Positions 38,046 to 46,696 of a stretch of DNA of 64,000 nt are shown one piece after another. Where the stretch lies: contig CAKPBC010000004.1 of NCBI GenBank assembly GCA_934140155.1, forward strand, positions 62,001 through 126,000. Reading direction: 5' to 3'. The notes beneath the pieces are model-generated. The model did no database searches, was not told where the DNA came from, and saw only the letters and a list, made by a program, of their open reading frames with translations. Within the stretch, counting starts at the first letter, position 1, and each line of letters opens with the position of its first letter. Both the position numbers and the translations under genes were made by a program. This DNA comes from an uncultured Bacilli bacterium. Lineage in GTDB: Bacteria > Bacillota_I > Bacilli_A > RFN20 > CAG-826.

Positions 38046-38065
38046 TTCGGTATTCTTTTACCGAA
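38046..38065 (-). promoter_or_regulatory. hairpin in the rex leader
   Basis: TTCGGTA and TACCGAA form a perfect 7-bp inverted repeat with a 6-base loop, immediately upstream of the rex ribosome-binding site. It could be an operator for Rex itself or a leader hairpin that controls translation; it does not match the classic Rex consensus TTGTGANNNNNNTCACAA. Confidence 0.4.
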
Positions 38066-38068
38066 TTA

Positions 38069-38098
38069 AGTGTATCGCAGACATTACATACTTGTCAA
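38069..38098 (-). promoter_or_regulatory. promoter of the rex-adhE operon
   Basis: On the minus strand TTGACA, 18 bases, then TACACT. Confidence 0.55.
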
Positions 38099-38110
38099 TA
38101 TAATCTCTTA

Positions 38111-38124
38111 TGACATCGCTTTCA
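38111..38124 (-). promoter_or_regulatory. cre-like (CcpA) site upstream of rex
   Basis: TGAAAGCGATGTCA fits TGWAANCGNTNWCA at every fixed position and is 12 bp upstream of the -35 box. It suggests that the ethanol/hydrogen operon also answers to carbon supply. Confidence 0.5.
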
Positions 38125-38213
38125 TCGGTAAAATAAACAGTTTGTTTTTTAATTCATAATTAAAAACAATATCTTACATCTAATTTTAACAATTTGCTTA
38201 TGTATTAGGCAAG

Positions 38214-38251
38214 AAAAAAAGAGCAAATCGAAATGATATCGTTATTTGCCC
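38214..38251 (-). terminator. terminator of the MFS gene
   Basis: GGGCAAAT, overlapping the last codons of the MFS gene, pairs with ATTTGCTC and is followed by seven T on the minus strand. Confidence 0.65.
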
Positions 38252-39402
38252 TTCTTTTGTGTAATATGAAACGTAATTTCAATCATTATTATCATTAAAG
38301 AAGCAAAAATCAAAATATAGATTGGAAATATTTTATAGCCGATTTTTCCACCTATTAATCCAAACAAAGGCGGCATAAATGAAGTACCTAAATAAGCACT
38401 GGCCATCTGTATTCCAATAATTGCTCCAGAATTTTCTTTTCCAAAATTTAGTGGTGTTGAATGAATAATACAAGGATATATTGGAGCACAACCTAGTCCA
38501 ATAATAACAAAAGCCGAAATAGCAACATAATAAGAATTTATCGGTAAAAGCAATAATACTATTCCTATCGTTAGTATCGATGTACCTAATATAATCATTT
38601 TCTTATCACCTAATTTATCGGTAATAAATCCTGATAAGAATCTTCCCACTGTTATACCTATATAAAATAAAGAGGCAAAATTAGCGGCATCACCAGCTTC
38701 TATCCCCTTTACTTCTACAAAATAAGTGCTTGCCCATTGCATTGATGTAGCTTCTAACGCTGAATAAGAAAAGAAACCAATAAGTAAAAATATTACTCCA
38801 CGTATCTTTAATGCTTTAAATAAACCAATATGCTTAGTTTCTTCACTAGTAACATTTGAATTAACATTCCAAACTTTTAATGTGCAAAGTAGAAATACTG
38901 TAATAACTAATTGGATTATTCCAACAATACGATATCCCATATTCCAAGTCATATTTTTTAAAGCAAAGCCCATGATAAATGGACTAACTATAGTTCCTAC
39001 TCCCCAAAAGCAATGTAACCAACTCATATGTTTAGCTTTGTAATGAATTGCCACATAGTTATTTAAAGCGGCATCTATCGCCCCAGCACCTAAGCCATAA
39101 GGTATTGCAAAAAGAATTAGCATCCAAAATTGGCTAGATAACGAAAAACCAAATAATGCAATTGTAGTTAAAAACACGCTTGCAACTGTTACTATTTTAG
39201 TTCCGAACTTTGTCGTTAATTTATCTGATAATAAACTAGATATAACTGTACCAATAGCAATAGTCATAGAAACTATTCCCATATATGAAGTTGGAACATT
39301 CATTTCTATGTGCACTACTGGCCAACATGATCCAAGCAATGAATCGGGTAACCCCAAGCTTATAAAAGCTATATAAATAATAACTAATAAAAAAGAATAC
39401 AT
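38242..39402 (-). CDS. major facilitator superfamily transporter
   Basis: 386 aa with twelve membrane helices. The loop 2-3 motif SDKLTTKFGTK, the equivalent loop 8-9 motif GFITDKLGDKKMI, and the helix 5 motif FWGVGTIVSPFIMG identify MFS. It resembles sugar or FucP/bacillibactin-type exporters, but the substrate cannot be told. GAGGTG precedes the ATG. It is a single-gene unit with its own terminator. Confidence 0.85.
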   Translation of the reverse strand: MYSFLLVIIYIAFISLGLPDSLLGSCWPVVHIEMNVPTSYMGIVSMTIAIGTVISSLLSDKLTTKFGTKIVTVASVFLTTIALFGFSLSSQFWMLILFAIPYGLGAGAIDAALNNYVAIHYKAKHMSWLHCFWGVGTIVSPFIMGFALKNMTWNMGYRIVGIIQLVITVFLLCTLKVWNVNSNVTSEETKHIGLFKALKIRGVIFLLIGFFSYSALEATSMQWASTYFVEVKGIEAGDAANFASLFYIGITVGRFLSGFITDKLGDKKMIILGTSILTIGIVLLLLPINSYYVAISAFVIIGLGCAPIYPCIIHSTPLNFGKENSGAIIGIQMASAYLGTSFMPPLFGLIGGKIGYKIFPIYILIFASLMIIMIEITFHITQKKGK

Positions 39403-39516
39403 CTTTTCACCTCTTACTTTGAGTAGTTACTTTAGCAAGTGTCATAATTGCTTAATTATAACAATTTAGTCAAAGGTTAATAATGTATTCTTTATTATTT
39501 CACTTGCAACTAATTT

Positions 39517-40341
39517 TTATTTTTTTAAAGTTACTTCTAATTGATTAAATGGAATTTCAATGCCATTTTCATCAAATGCTACTTTGACTTTTTCTAACAT
39601 ATAGAATTTTACATCCCAATAATCAGCATTTTTACACCATACCTTAGCGGTAATATTGATTGAACTATCACCATGCTCAACAACATTAATTGCAGGAGCG
39701 GGTGTGTTAAGAATCATTTTATTTTTTTTACAAACTCCTAAAATAACTTTTTTGGCTTTTTCAAAATCATCAGCGTAAGAAATTGATAAATTAACATCCA
39801 CTCTTCGAGTATCTTTTTCTGAGTAATTAACAATTTGCGCTGTTGACAAAGCACCATTTGGTAAATAAACAACTTTATTATCTGGTGTTCTTAGTTTTGT
39901 ATAACAAATATGAATATCTTCTACAGTTCCACCGTTATCCAAAGCTTCAATATAATCATCAACACGGAATGGACGAGTAAAGACAAGCATTACACCACCA
40001 GCAAAGTTTGATAAAGTACCATTAACTGCTAAACCAACGCCAACACCAAGAGAAGCAAGTAAAGCTGTAACTCCAGAAGTATCAATTCCTAAATAGCCAA
40101 TAAGAGCAAGAACAACTAGAATTTTAAGTCCTATTTTTGTTACATAACTTAAAGTACGATATAGGGTTTTATCAATTTTCTTATTCTCTTCAACTTTTTT
40201 ATCGGCTTTTTTAGCAATTTTCTTACTAATTGCATTAATTATGCCAAATGATACTATTAATATGAGAATAGCAATAACAATTTTAATTCCTGTGTTAGTA
40301 ACCCAATCTTGCACTGTTTTCCAAAATTGATTCCAATCCAT
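39517..40341 (-). CDS. mechanosensitive channel MscS family
   Basis: 274 aa. N-terminal helices are followed by the pore-lining helix (LLASLGVGVGLAVNGTLSNFAGG), with the Gly/Ala pattern of MscS TM3, then the conserved beta domain (FRVDDYIEALDNGGTVEDI). It opens on membrane tension to release solutes after hypo-osmotic shock. The ATG after AAGGAGTGATTTTT is the likely start; the GTG three codons earlier overlaps that site. Confidence 0.9.
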   Translation of the reverse strand: MDWNQFWKTVQDWVTNTGIKIVIAILILIVSFGIINAISKKIAKKADKKVEENKKIDKTLYRTLSYVTKIGLKILVVLALIGYLGIDTSGVTALLASLGVGVGLAVNGTLSNFAGGVMLVFTRPFRVDDYIEALDNGGTVEDIHICYTKLRTPDNKVVYLPNGALSTAQIVNYSEKDTRRVDVNLSISYADDFEKAKKVILGVCKKNKMILNTPAPAINVVEHGDSSINITAKVWCKNADYWDVKFYMLEKVKVAFDENGIEIPFNQLEVTLKK

Positions 40342-40395
40342 AAAAATCACTCCTTATAAATAGCAAATAATATTATAGTTCTTTATTAAAATAAT

Positions 40396-40917
40396 TTAAA
40401 TGCGTTTTATATAATTTTCTTTGCGAGGTTTAGCCACTGGATATTCACCTTTAGTGTAACCTAATGCGATAGAACCAACTCCGCGTAATTCTTCAGGTAG
40501 TCCCCATTCTTTTAAAAGTTCTTTTCCTACACCACTATCAAATATTTCTCTTTCGCGGTGAATCCAAACTGATCCAAGTCCTAAAGCATGAGCTTCTAAC
40601 ATCATATTACCTAATACTAATGATGCATCTTCTATCCAAGTATTAATACTAGGATCTGCTAAAACAACAATAACAACTGGTGCACCATAATACGGATCAA
40701 TATTTACTCCCATTACACCAGCATTAAGTTTTTGAATGATATTACGATATTTTTCAGAAGTAATAGCAACAATAACTGGTGATTGCTTGCCTCTTCCAGT
40801 TGGTGCATATGTTCCTGCTTCAAGTACTTTATTTAATAATTCTTCTGGCACTTTCTTATCTTCATAAGAACGAACGCTTCTTCTTGTTTTGATCAATTCT
40901 AATGTTTTGTCTTCCAT
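40396..40917 (-). CDS. nitroreductase-family flavoprotein
   Basis: 173 aa, typical of small NfsA/FMN reductases. RRSVRSYEDKKVPEELL (FMN-binding) and APTGRGKQSPVIV at about 37-49 are characteristic, with GLGSVWIHRE in the C-terminal half. It uses NAD(P)H to reduce an unknown oxidised substrate. GGAG precedes the ATG. The nearest neighbour, a Fic gene, is 43 bp upstream. Confidence 0.88.
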   Translation of the reverse strand: MEDKTLELIKTRRSVRSYEDKKVPEELLNKVLEAGTYAPTGRGKQSPVIVAITSEKYRNIIQKLNAGVMGVNIDPYYGAPVVIVVLADPSINTWIEDASLVLGNMMLEAHALGLGSVWIHREREIFDSGVGKELLKEWGLPEELRGVGSIALGYTKGEYPVAKPRKENYIKRI

Positions 40918-40960
40918 AAATTTTCTCCTTTTTTATCTTGCTTAAATCTTACTTAATATG

Positions 40961-41941
40961 CTACTTAAAATATTTTTGATTTTTACTACTAGGTTTATCA
41001 GGAATAGTCATTTTCACCAATCCGTTTTCAATAGCAGGATTCAAATAATTAGCGCGTAATGTTTCTTTTGATTTTATATCAAGCCGACGCATTATCTCAT
41101 TAGCGCTTAATGGAATATCATAATCCATTATTTCTAATAGTTTATTTACTTGTTCAGATATATTTTTTGATTCTTGTACAAAGTTATTGCTAATTTCATC
41201 AATACTTTCATCAATAAGTCTAAGCATAAATTCAATAAACTTATTAGAATCACCATTTTTATGGCACTCAGATATTGAGTTATAATATTCATCTTGATAT
41301 TTTTGAATTCTTGATTCAAGTGGAATATATTCAAAAATTGGATTCCATTTCATCAATAAGACATTTTGCCATAATCGAGCGGTTCTTCCATTTCCATCAC
41401 TAAAAGGATGAATAAAAACAAATTCATAATGAAATACACATGATTTTATAAGCATTGGTGTTTCTAAATCATTTTTTAACCAATCAAATAAATCATGCAT
41501 TAACGCTGGAACAAATTTTTCTGATGGCGCAACAAATATTACTTGTTTCCCATCAAATACACCTTCAGCATGGTTACGATATTGTCCTGAATCATTTTCA
41601 ATTAAATATGTTAATGTTTCATGTGCTTTTAATAAATCTTTTTCATTATAACAATCAAAGTCATTTATCATTTCGTATGCTTTATATGCATTTTTAACTT
41701 CTTGAATTTCTTTTTTTGGACCTATTACAGTTTTTCCCATAATAACATCTCTAACTTGATTCAAAGATAAAGAATTAGCTTCAATTGCCAAAGATGAATG
41801 AATTGATTTTATACGATTATTCTTTCTTAAAATCGGCATTCTTTTTAACGAATTGAAAATAGAAATCTTACCTAATTTTTCTGCGATAGATATACACTTT
41901 GAAAGCATGTTATTAGTAATTGAAAAAGGTGGCTTATACAT
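40961..41941 (-). CDS. Fic-family protein (AMPylase)
   Basis: 326 aa from an ATG after AGGAGG; the ORF extends 17 codons further upstream without a ribosome-binding site. The Fic motif HPFSDGNGRTAR is complete, with catalytic His. SSLAIEANSL near residue 50 occupies the place of the inhibitory [ST]xxxE[GN] helix (Gly replaced by Ala), which makes it a class II Fic with intramolecular autoinhibition. The C-terminus carries a winged-helix-like segment (LSANEIMRRLDIKSKETLR). Target unknown. It is divergent from the phosphate operon. Confidence 0.88.
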   Translation of the reverse strand: MYKPPFSITNNMLSKCISIAEKLGKISIFNSLKRMPILRKNNRIKSIHSSLAIEANSLSLNQVRDVIMGKTVIGPKKEIQEVKNAYKAYEMINDFDCYNEKDLLKAHETLTYLIENDSGQYRNHAEGVFDGKQVIFVAPSEKFVPALMHDLFDWLKNDLETPMLIKSCVFHYEFVFIHPFSDGNGRTARLWQNVLLMKWNPIFEYIPLESRIQKYQDEYYNSISECHKNGDSNKFIEFMLRLIDESIDEISNNFVQESKNISEQVNKLLEIMDYDIPLSANEIMRRLDIKSKETLRANYLNPAIENGLVKMTIPDKPSSKNQKYFK

Positions 41942-42123
41942 AACTTTCCTCCTGTTAATAGTATAAACCACCATCAAAATTTTATCAACCATCTTACTTA
42001 AATCTTGCTTAATTTCTTACTTATTTTCAAGTTGTGTGTAAAGCCTTTTAGCATATAAATCACTTATTTTATCAGTCATTTCCCTTTAATTTATTATATT
42101 TAGTTTCTTAATCAAGTTTTGTC

Positions 42124-42150
42124 TTTACAAGTTCTTTACATTTATTTACA
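42124..42150 (+). promoter_or_regulatory. PhoP-box-like direct repeats upstream of pstS
   Basis: TTTACA occurs three times at 42124, 42135 and 42145, spaced 11 and 10 bp, the helical spacing of PhoP tandem sites in Bacillus. A weak -10-like TGTAAT lies about 25 bp downstream. This fits phosphate-starvation induction of the operon by the PhoP encoded at its end. Confidence 0.6.
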
Positions 42151-42213
42151 GCATCATGAAAGATTTATCTAGCTTGTAATTTTAATATGTTAGTGTCATT
42201 GGAGGAAAGAATT

Positions 42214-43164
42214 ATGAAAAAGACAAATAAATATTTATTAACATTATTATTAGGGATGACATTAGCATCATGCGGAGGTAACAATACTTCTAACTCATCA
42301 AAAGTAGAATTTGATACAAGTAAAAACATTACTGTTTATACTCGTGATACCGATAGCGGTACTCGTGATGGTTTCTTTACGAAAATCGGATTAAAAGACG
42401 CTGTTAAATCAAATGAACCTTTAGTTAAAGGCGCTGTTGAAACTAACGGAAATGGCGATATGGTTTTAAAAGTTAAAAATGATGAATATGGTATTGGTTA
42501 TATTTCCTTATCATCATTAGAAGAATCTTCCTTAACTGGATTAAAATATGAAGGTGTTGAACCAAATGAAGATAATGTATTAAATGGAAGCTATGGCTTA
42601 ACAAGAAACTTCAATTATATTATTCGTAATGAATTTGATAGTGATACTAAAAAAGATATCGTCAATGCTTTTGTTGCTTATATGTCTACTAAAGAAGCTA
42701 AAGCCACAATTATAGCTAACTCAGGTATTGTTAAGTTAAATAAAGATGATAAAAGTTGGGATGATATTAAAGCAAATTACCCAATCACCAATCAGGATAA
42801 CTCAAACATTACAATTAAATTTGGTGGTTCTACTTCTGTTGAAAAGATTGCTAAAGCATTATCGCAAGAATTTGCTAGTAAATGTGGTAATTTCAAACCA
42901 GAACATAATCACGCTGGATCAGGTGATGCTTATAAGTTCACTCAAGGAGAAGAAAAAGATTCTACTAGTAAATTAGATATTGGCTTCTTGTCCCGTGAAT
43001 TAAATAGTAATGAAGTTGCCGCAGCTAACACAAGCGGATTAATATGTATTGATGCAATTGTCGCGGTTGTTAATAATAAAAACTCATTAACCGCAATTAC
43101 CGCAAATGAACTTAAAGATATATATACTGGCGTAACTACAAAATGGAATCAACTAATAAAATAG
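42214..43164 (+). CDS. pstS: phosphate-binding lipoprotein PstS, circularly permuted
   Basis: 316 aa from the ATG after GGAGG. The lipobox is TLASC. The usual PstS order is GSTSV strand-helix, then ELNSNE/IDAIVAVV and IYTGxxxKW, then SGTRD and ETNG/YGIGYISL. Here the second half comes first: TRDTDSGTRDGFF (about 34-46), ETNGNGDMV, YGIGYISL, NGSYGLTRNFNY. The first half follows: NITIKFGGSTSVEKIA (about 205-220), LDIGFLSREL, IDAIVAVV, and finally IYTGVTTKWNQL at the very end. The normal N- and C-termini would be joined between them by a linker (about 175-200). It captures phosphate for PstCA. The pstC gene overlaps its end by 22 bp. Confidence 0.85.
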   Translation: MKKTNKYLLTLLLGMTLASCGGNNTSNSSKVEFDTSKNITVYTRDTDSGTRDGFFTKIGLKDAVKSNEPLVKGAVETNGNGDMVLKVKNDEYGIGYISLSSLEESSLTGLKYEGVEPNEDNVLNGSYGLTRNFNYIIRNEFDSDTKKDIVNAFVAYMSTKEAKATIIANSGIVKLNKDDKSWDDIKANYPITNQDNSNITIKFGGSTSVEKIAKALSQEFASKCGNFKPEHNHAGSGDAYKFTQGEEKDSTSKLDIGFLSRELNSNEVAAANTSGLICIDAIVAVVNNKNSLTAITANELKDIYTGVTTKWNQLIK

Positions 43165-44099
43165 AAATATCTAAAAATAAAATAAAAAACAAAACCACTT
43201 TAGACCAAATCGTTAAAGTGGCTTTTACGTTTATTGCTATGATTTGTGCGTCAGTGATCATAGTAATTGTTGCTTTTATTTTTATTGAAGGGCTAAAACC
43301 ATTTTTTACTAATTATGAAATAAATGGCATTAATTATCGACCTAGTTTTTTTCCTTTTGTTTTTGGCTTATCTTGGGAAGCTAGTCCTTACCAATATGGT
43401 ATTGGATTTATTATTATTAACACATTGTACGTAACATTATGTAGTTTATTAATTGCGGTTCCAATTTCTGTTCTTACTGCCTTATTTATTGTAAGAATTG
43501 CACCGAAATTTTTAAGCAAAACACTTAATTATATCATTGAATTATTAGCAAGTATCCCTTCTATTATCTATGGTATTTTTGGTGCTGGAGTTATTACTAA
43601 TATTGTTAAAAATCTAGCTAATTTATTTAATTATCAAAGCGCTGGTGGGGTATCAACATTAGCCACTATCCTCGTACTAGCCATGATGATTATTCCTACT
43701 ATCACCTTAATTAGTATAACAAGTATTAAAACCGTTAAAGAAGATTACATTAAAGGGTCATTAGCATTAGGAGCAAGTCCGACTCAAACCAATTTTAAAG
43801 TTGTTCTTACTAGTGCAAAATCTGGCATTTTTTCAGGTATTATCCTTGGTGTTGGAAGGGCACTTGGTGAAGCTACCGCAGTAACTATGGTCGCTGGTAA
43901 CGCTACAAGTGGACCAACATTTAATTTATTTGATATAACCAGAACATTAACTTCAACAATGCTAGCGAATATTAAAGAAACCTCAGGATTATCTTATGAT
44001 ATTCGATTTAGTGTTGGTATATTTTTAATTTTAATTATTTTAGTCACTAATTTGATTTTAAATTTTATAAGGAAAAGGATTGGAAATTATGAAAAATAA
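43143..44099 (+). CDS. pstC: phosphate ABC transporter permease PstC
   Basis: 318 aa, normal. Six membrane helices with the family motif IIELLASIPSIIYGIFGAGV and the docking loop SLALGASPTQTNFKVVLTSA. It forms the phosphate channel with PstA. It overlaps pstS by 22 bp and has no clear Shine-Dalgarno, so translational coupling is likely. The overlapping arrangement also argues that the permuted end of PstS is genuine. Confidence 0.92.
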   Translation: MESTNKIEISKNKIKNKTTLDQIVKVAFTFIAMICASVIIVIVAFIFIEGLKPFFTNYEINGINYRPSFFPFVFGLSWEASPYQYGIGFIIINTLYVTLCSLLIAVPISVLTALFIVRIAPKFLSKTLNYIIELLASIPSIIYGIFGAGVITNIVKNLANLFNYQSAGGVSTLATILVLAMMIIPTITLISITSIKTVKEDYIKGSLALGASPTQTNFKVVLTSAKSGIFSGIILGVGRALGEATAVTMVAGNATSGPTFNLFDITRTLTSTMLANIKETSGLSYDIRFSVGIFLILIILVTNLILNFIRKRIGNYEK

Positions 44100-45291
44100 A
44101 CGTAAATTTAAAGATTTATTATTACAAATAATCACCTATCTTTTTTCTAGTTTTGGCATAATTATTTTAGGCGCCATATTTGTATTTATATTCGTAAAAG
44201 GTGGCTCTACTTTATCATTTAATATGATTAAAGGTGATTATTATCAAGAAGTATATAATGTTAAATACGAAAATAAAAATACGATTGATTTAGAATATAA
44301 AGAAATTAACAATGCTTTTTATTCTTCACGTTGGGGTATTGCTTTAAGTGATGGAACTAATAATGCCGGAGAAAATGTTGTTTATGTTTCTTATATTGAT
44401 GCTTCTTCTCCGATTAAATCCATGAAAAATCAATCTAACAATGAAAGCATTATCTTACAAAAAGGTTACATTGTAACAAAAATTGTTTTAACTGATGAAG
44501 AAGATAATATGATTGTCGCCATCAGTAAATATAAAGCAGAAAAAATGATTAATCAAATCAATAAAGGCGTCACTATTAACGATATGCAACTCACCACAAG
44601 CGGAGGCGGTATTAGAGGTTCTCTTATTACCACATTTATCTTAATTGGATTAACTTTAATAATTGCTTTACCAATTGGTATTGGTGGCGCAATTTATTTA
44701 TCAGAATATGCTAAAAGCAATAAATTTACCGCAATAATTCGTACAATGATTGATATGTCTAGTGGCATTCCTTCGGTAGTATTTGGTTTAGTAGGTATGG
44801 TCATATTTATTCCATTTATGAATGCCACAATTGGATCAAACGGAACAAGTATTGCTGCTGGTGCTTTAACAATGGCAATTATGTTACTTCCAATTATTAT
44901 TCGTACTACTGAAGAATCAATAAGAGCAATACCACAAAGTTACCGTCATGCTTCTCTTGCTTTAGGAGCAAGTAAAACACAAACAATATTTAAAGTTGTT
45001 ATACCTAATGCATTAGGAGGTATATTAACTTCAACTCTTTTATCTATTGGAAGAATTATTGGAGAAAGCGCTGCTTTAATATATGTAATGGGAACAGCAA
45101 TAAAAGATGATGTGTTTATTAATAAAAACTCTACTTCTCTTGCTATACACATGTGGTCGATTATGGCGGGCGATAATCCTAATTATGCACAGGCTTCCGC
45201 GATTGCTATCATAATTTTATTTATTGTTTTATTACTAAATATATTAGTTAAAGTAATTGTAAAAAAATTCAACAAATTCGAGGTGAAATAA
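44089..45291 (+). CDS. pstA: phosphate ABC transporter permease PstA with an extra external domain
   Basis: 400 aa against about 280-300 in most species. Helix 1 (GIIILGAIFVFIFVKGG) is followed by an extra segment of about 115 residues (about 52-168) before the usual GGGIRGSLITT start of the permease domain. The segment (for example GIALSDGTNNAGENVVYVSY, then LQKGYIVTKIVL) has a beta-alpha pattern that might be PDZ-like and lies outside the membrane, where PstS docks. The docking loop ASLALGASKTQTIFKVVIPN is intact. The chosen ATG follows AAGGATTGG; a TTG three codons earlier is not credible. Confidence 0.9.
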   Translation: MKNKRKFKDLLLQIITYLFSSFGIIILGAIFVFIFVKGGSTLSFNMIKGDYYQEVYNVKYENKNTIDLEYKEINNAFYSSRWGIALSDGTNNAGENVVYVSYIDASSPIKSMKNQSNNESIILQKGYIVTKIVLTDEEDNMIVAISKYKAEKMINQINKGVTINDMQLTTSGGGIRGSLITTFILIGLTLIIALPIGIGGAIYLSEYAKSNKFTAIIRTMIDMSSGIPSVVFGLVGMVIFIPFMNATIGSNGTSIAAGALTMAIMLLPIIIRTTEESIRAIPQSYRHASLALGASKTQTIFKVVIPNALGGILTSTLLSIGRIIGESAALIYVMGTAIKDDVFINKNSTSLAIHMWSIMAGDNPNYAQASAIAIIILFIVLLLNILVKVIVKKFNKFEVK

Positions 45292-45292
45292 A

Positions 45293-46042
45293 ATGGATAC
45301 TGTATTTAAAGTAACAAACTTAAACTTATTTTATGCGGAAAAGCACGCCCTAAAAGATATTAATATTGATATTTATAAAAACACTATTACCGCATTTATT
45401 GGTCCATCAGGATGTGGAAAATCAACATTATTAAGATGCTTTGATAGAATGAATGATTTAATTGATAATTGTAAAATTACTGGTGATATTTTATATAACA
45501 ATACTAATATCAAAAATATTAATCCTATTGAATTAAGAACAAGTGTTGGAATGGTATTTCAAAATCCTAATCCATTCCCAATGTCCATATTTGATAACAT
45601 TGCTTATGGTCCAAAATGTCAAGGTATTAAAAATAAAGCAACACTAAATAAAATAGTTGTTGATGCTTTAAAAAAGGCTGCTTTATATGAAGAAGTAAAA
45701 AATCGTTTAAAAGATTCTGCGCTTAGTTTAAGCGGTGGACAACAACAAAGATTATGTATTGCTCGCGCAATTGCGATGAATCCAGATGTAATTTTAATGG
45801 ATGAACCAACATCAGCGCTTGATCCAATTGCGACATTAAAAATTGAAGAATTAATTGAAACATTAAAGAAAGACTATACTATCATCATTGTTACTCATAA
45901 TATGCAACAAGCAACAAGAATTAGTGATTATACTGCTTTCTTTATGTTAGGGGAAATCGTTGAATACGAACAAACAGAAAAATTATTTAGAAACCCGAAA
46001 AATAAGAAAACAGAAGATTATATTACAGGAAGGTTTGGTTAA
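45293..46042 (+). CDS. pstB: phosphate ABC transporter ATPase PstB
   Basis: 249 aa. Walker A is GPSGCGKST, followed by the PstB-specific LLRCFDRMNDLI and GMVFQNPNPFPMSIF; the signature is LSGGQQQR and Walker B VILMDEPTSALD. It hydrolyses ATP to drive phosphate import. Start 1 bp after pstA with GAGGTG. Confidence 0.95.
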   Translation: MDTVFKVTNLNLFYAEKHALKDINIDIYKNTITAFIGPSGCGKSTLLRCFDRMNDLIDNCKITGDILYNNTNIKNINPIELRTSVGMVFQNPNPFPMSIFDNIAYGPKCQGIKNKATLNKIVVDALKKAALYEEVKNRLKDSALSLSGGQQQRLCIARAIAMNPDVILMDEPTSALDPIATLKIEELIETLKKDYTIIIVTHNMQQATRISDYTAFFMLGEIVEYEQTEKLFRNPKNKKTEDYITGRFG

Positions 46043-46043
46043 T

Positions 46044-46685
46044 ATGAAAATACAAAATGAAATTGAAAATTTAAATGAAATGCTAATTAAAATGGCCGAT
46101 GTTGTTGAGCGTAATCTTTTATTAGCTTTTGCTCTTTTTCATAATTATGATGAAGAAATTGCGCTTCAAATTGGTGATGATAAAGTCAATGACTATGAAA
46201 GAAAAATTGAAGAATATTCCATGAATTTAATGTTAAAAGAGCGTTTCTTTGCTAAAGATATGCGTAGTGTTCTTGGTATTTTGACATTAGTGGGTGACTT
46301 AGAAAGACTTGGTGATCACGCTGAAGATATCAATATTTTTTCTAAAAAATTAAAAAACGAAAAGAAATATAAAATTGATGATATTAATAAAATGATTGAT
46401 TTAGCAATGAAGATGGTTCATGACTCAATTGAATCATTTATTAAAAAAGATATATCCCTTGCACAACAAGTAATTATTAGCGATGATTTAATTGATAATT
46501 TATACGATAAATTATTAGATATCATTATAAAATTAAAAGATGATAATCAAGTATCATCTAGTTTTGCAATTTATACCACTCTTGTTGTAAAATATATTGA
46601 AAGAATTGCCGATCACGCTTCTAACATTGCTGAATGGGTGATTTACATTCTTAATGGTTATTACAAAGATAAACAAATTTTTTAG
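46044..46685 (+). CDS. phoU: phosphate signalling protein PhoU
   Basis: 213 aa, two three-helix-bundle repeats, each with the metal-binding pattern: LGDHAEDIN near residue 90 and IADHASNIAEW near residue 195. PhoU links PstB activity to the PhoR kinase and restrains signalling at high phosphate. The ATG after AGGAAGG is used; a longer frame overlaps pstB. Confidence 0.92.
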   Translation: MKIQNEIENLNEMLIKMADVVERNLLLAFALFHNYDEEIALQIGDDKVNDYERKIEEYSMNLMLKERFFAKDMRSVLGILTLVGDLERLGDHAEDINIFSKKLKNEKKYKIDDINKMIDLAMKMVHDSIESFIKKDISLAQQVIISDDLIDNLYDKLLDIIIKLKDDNQVSSSFAIYTTLVVKYIERIADHASNIAEWVIYILNGYYKDKQIF

Positions 46686-46696
46686 AGGTTAAAGTT

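Noticed and set aside
22842..40350. GTG start codons three codons upstream of DegV, TerB-like, Rex and MscS
   Set aside because: In each case the GTG is part of the ribosome-binding site AAGGAGTGA for the following ATG, so the ATG was used.
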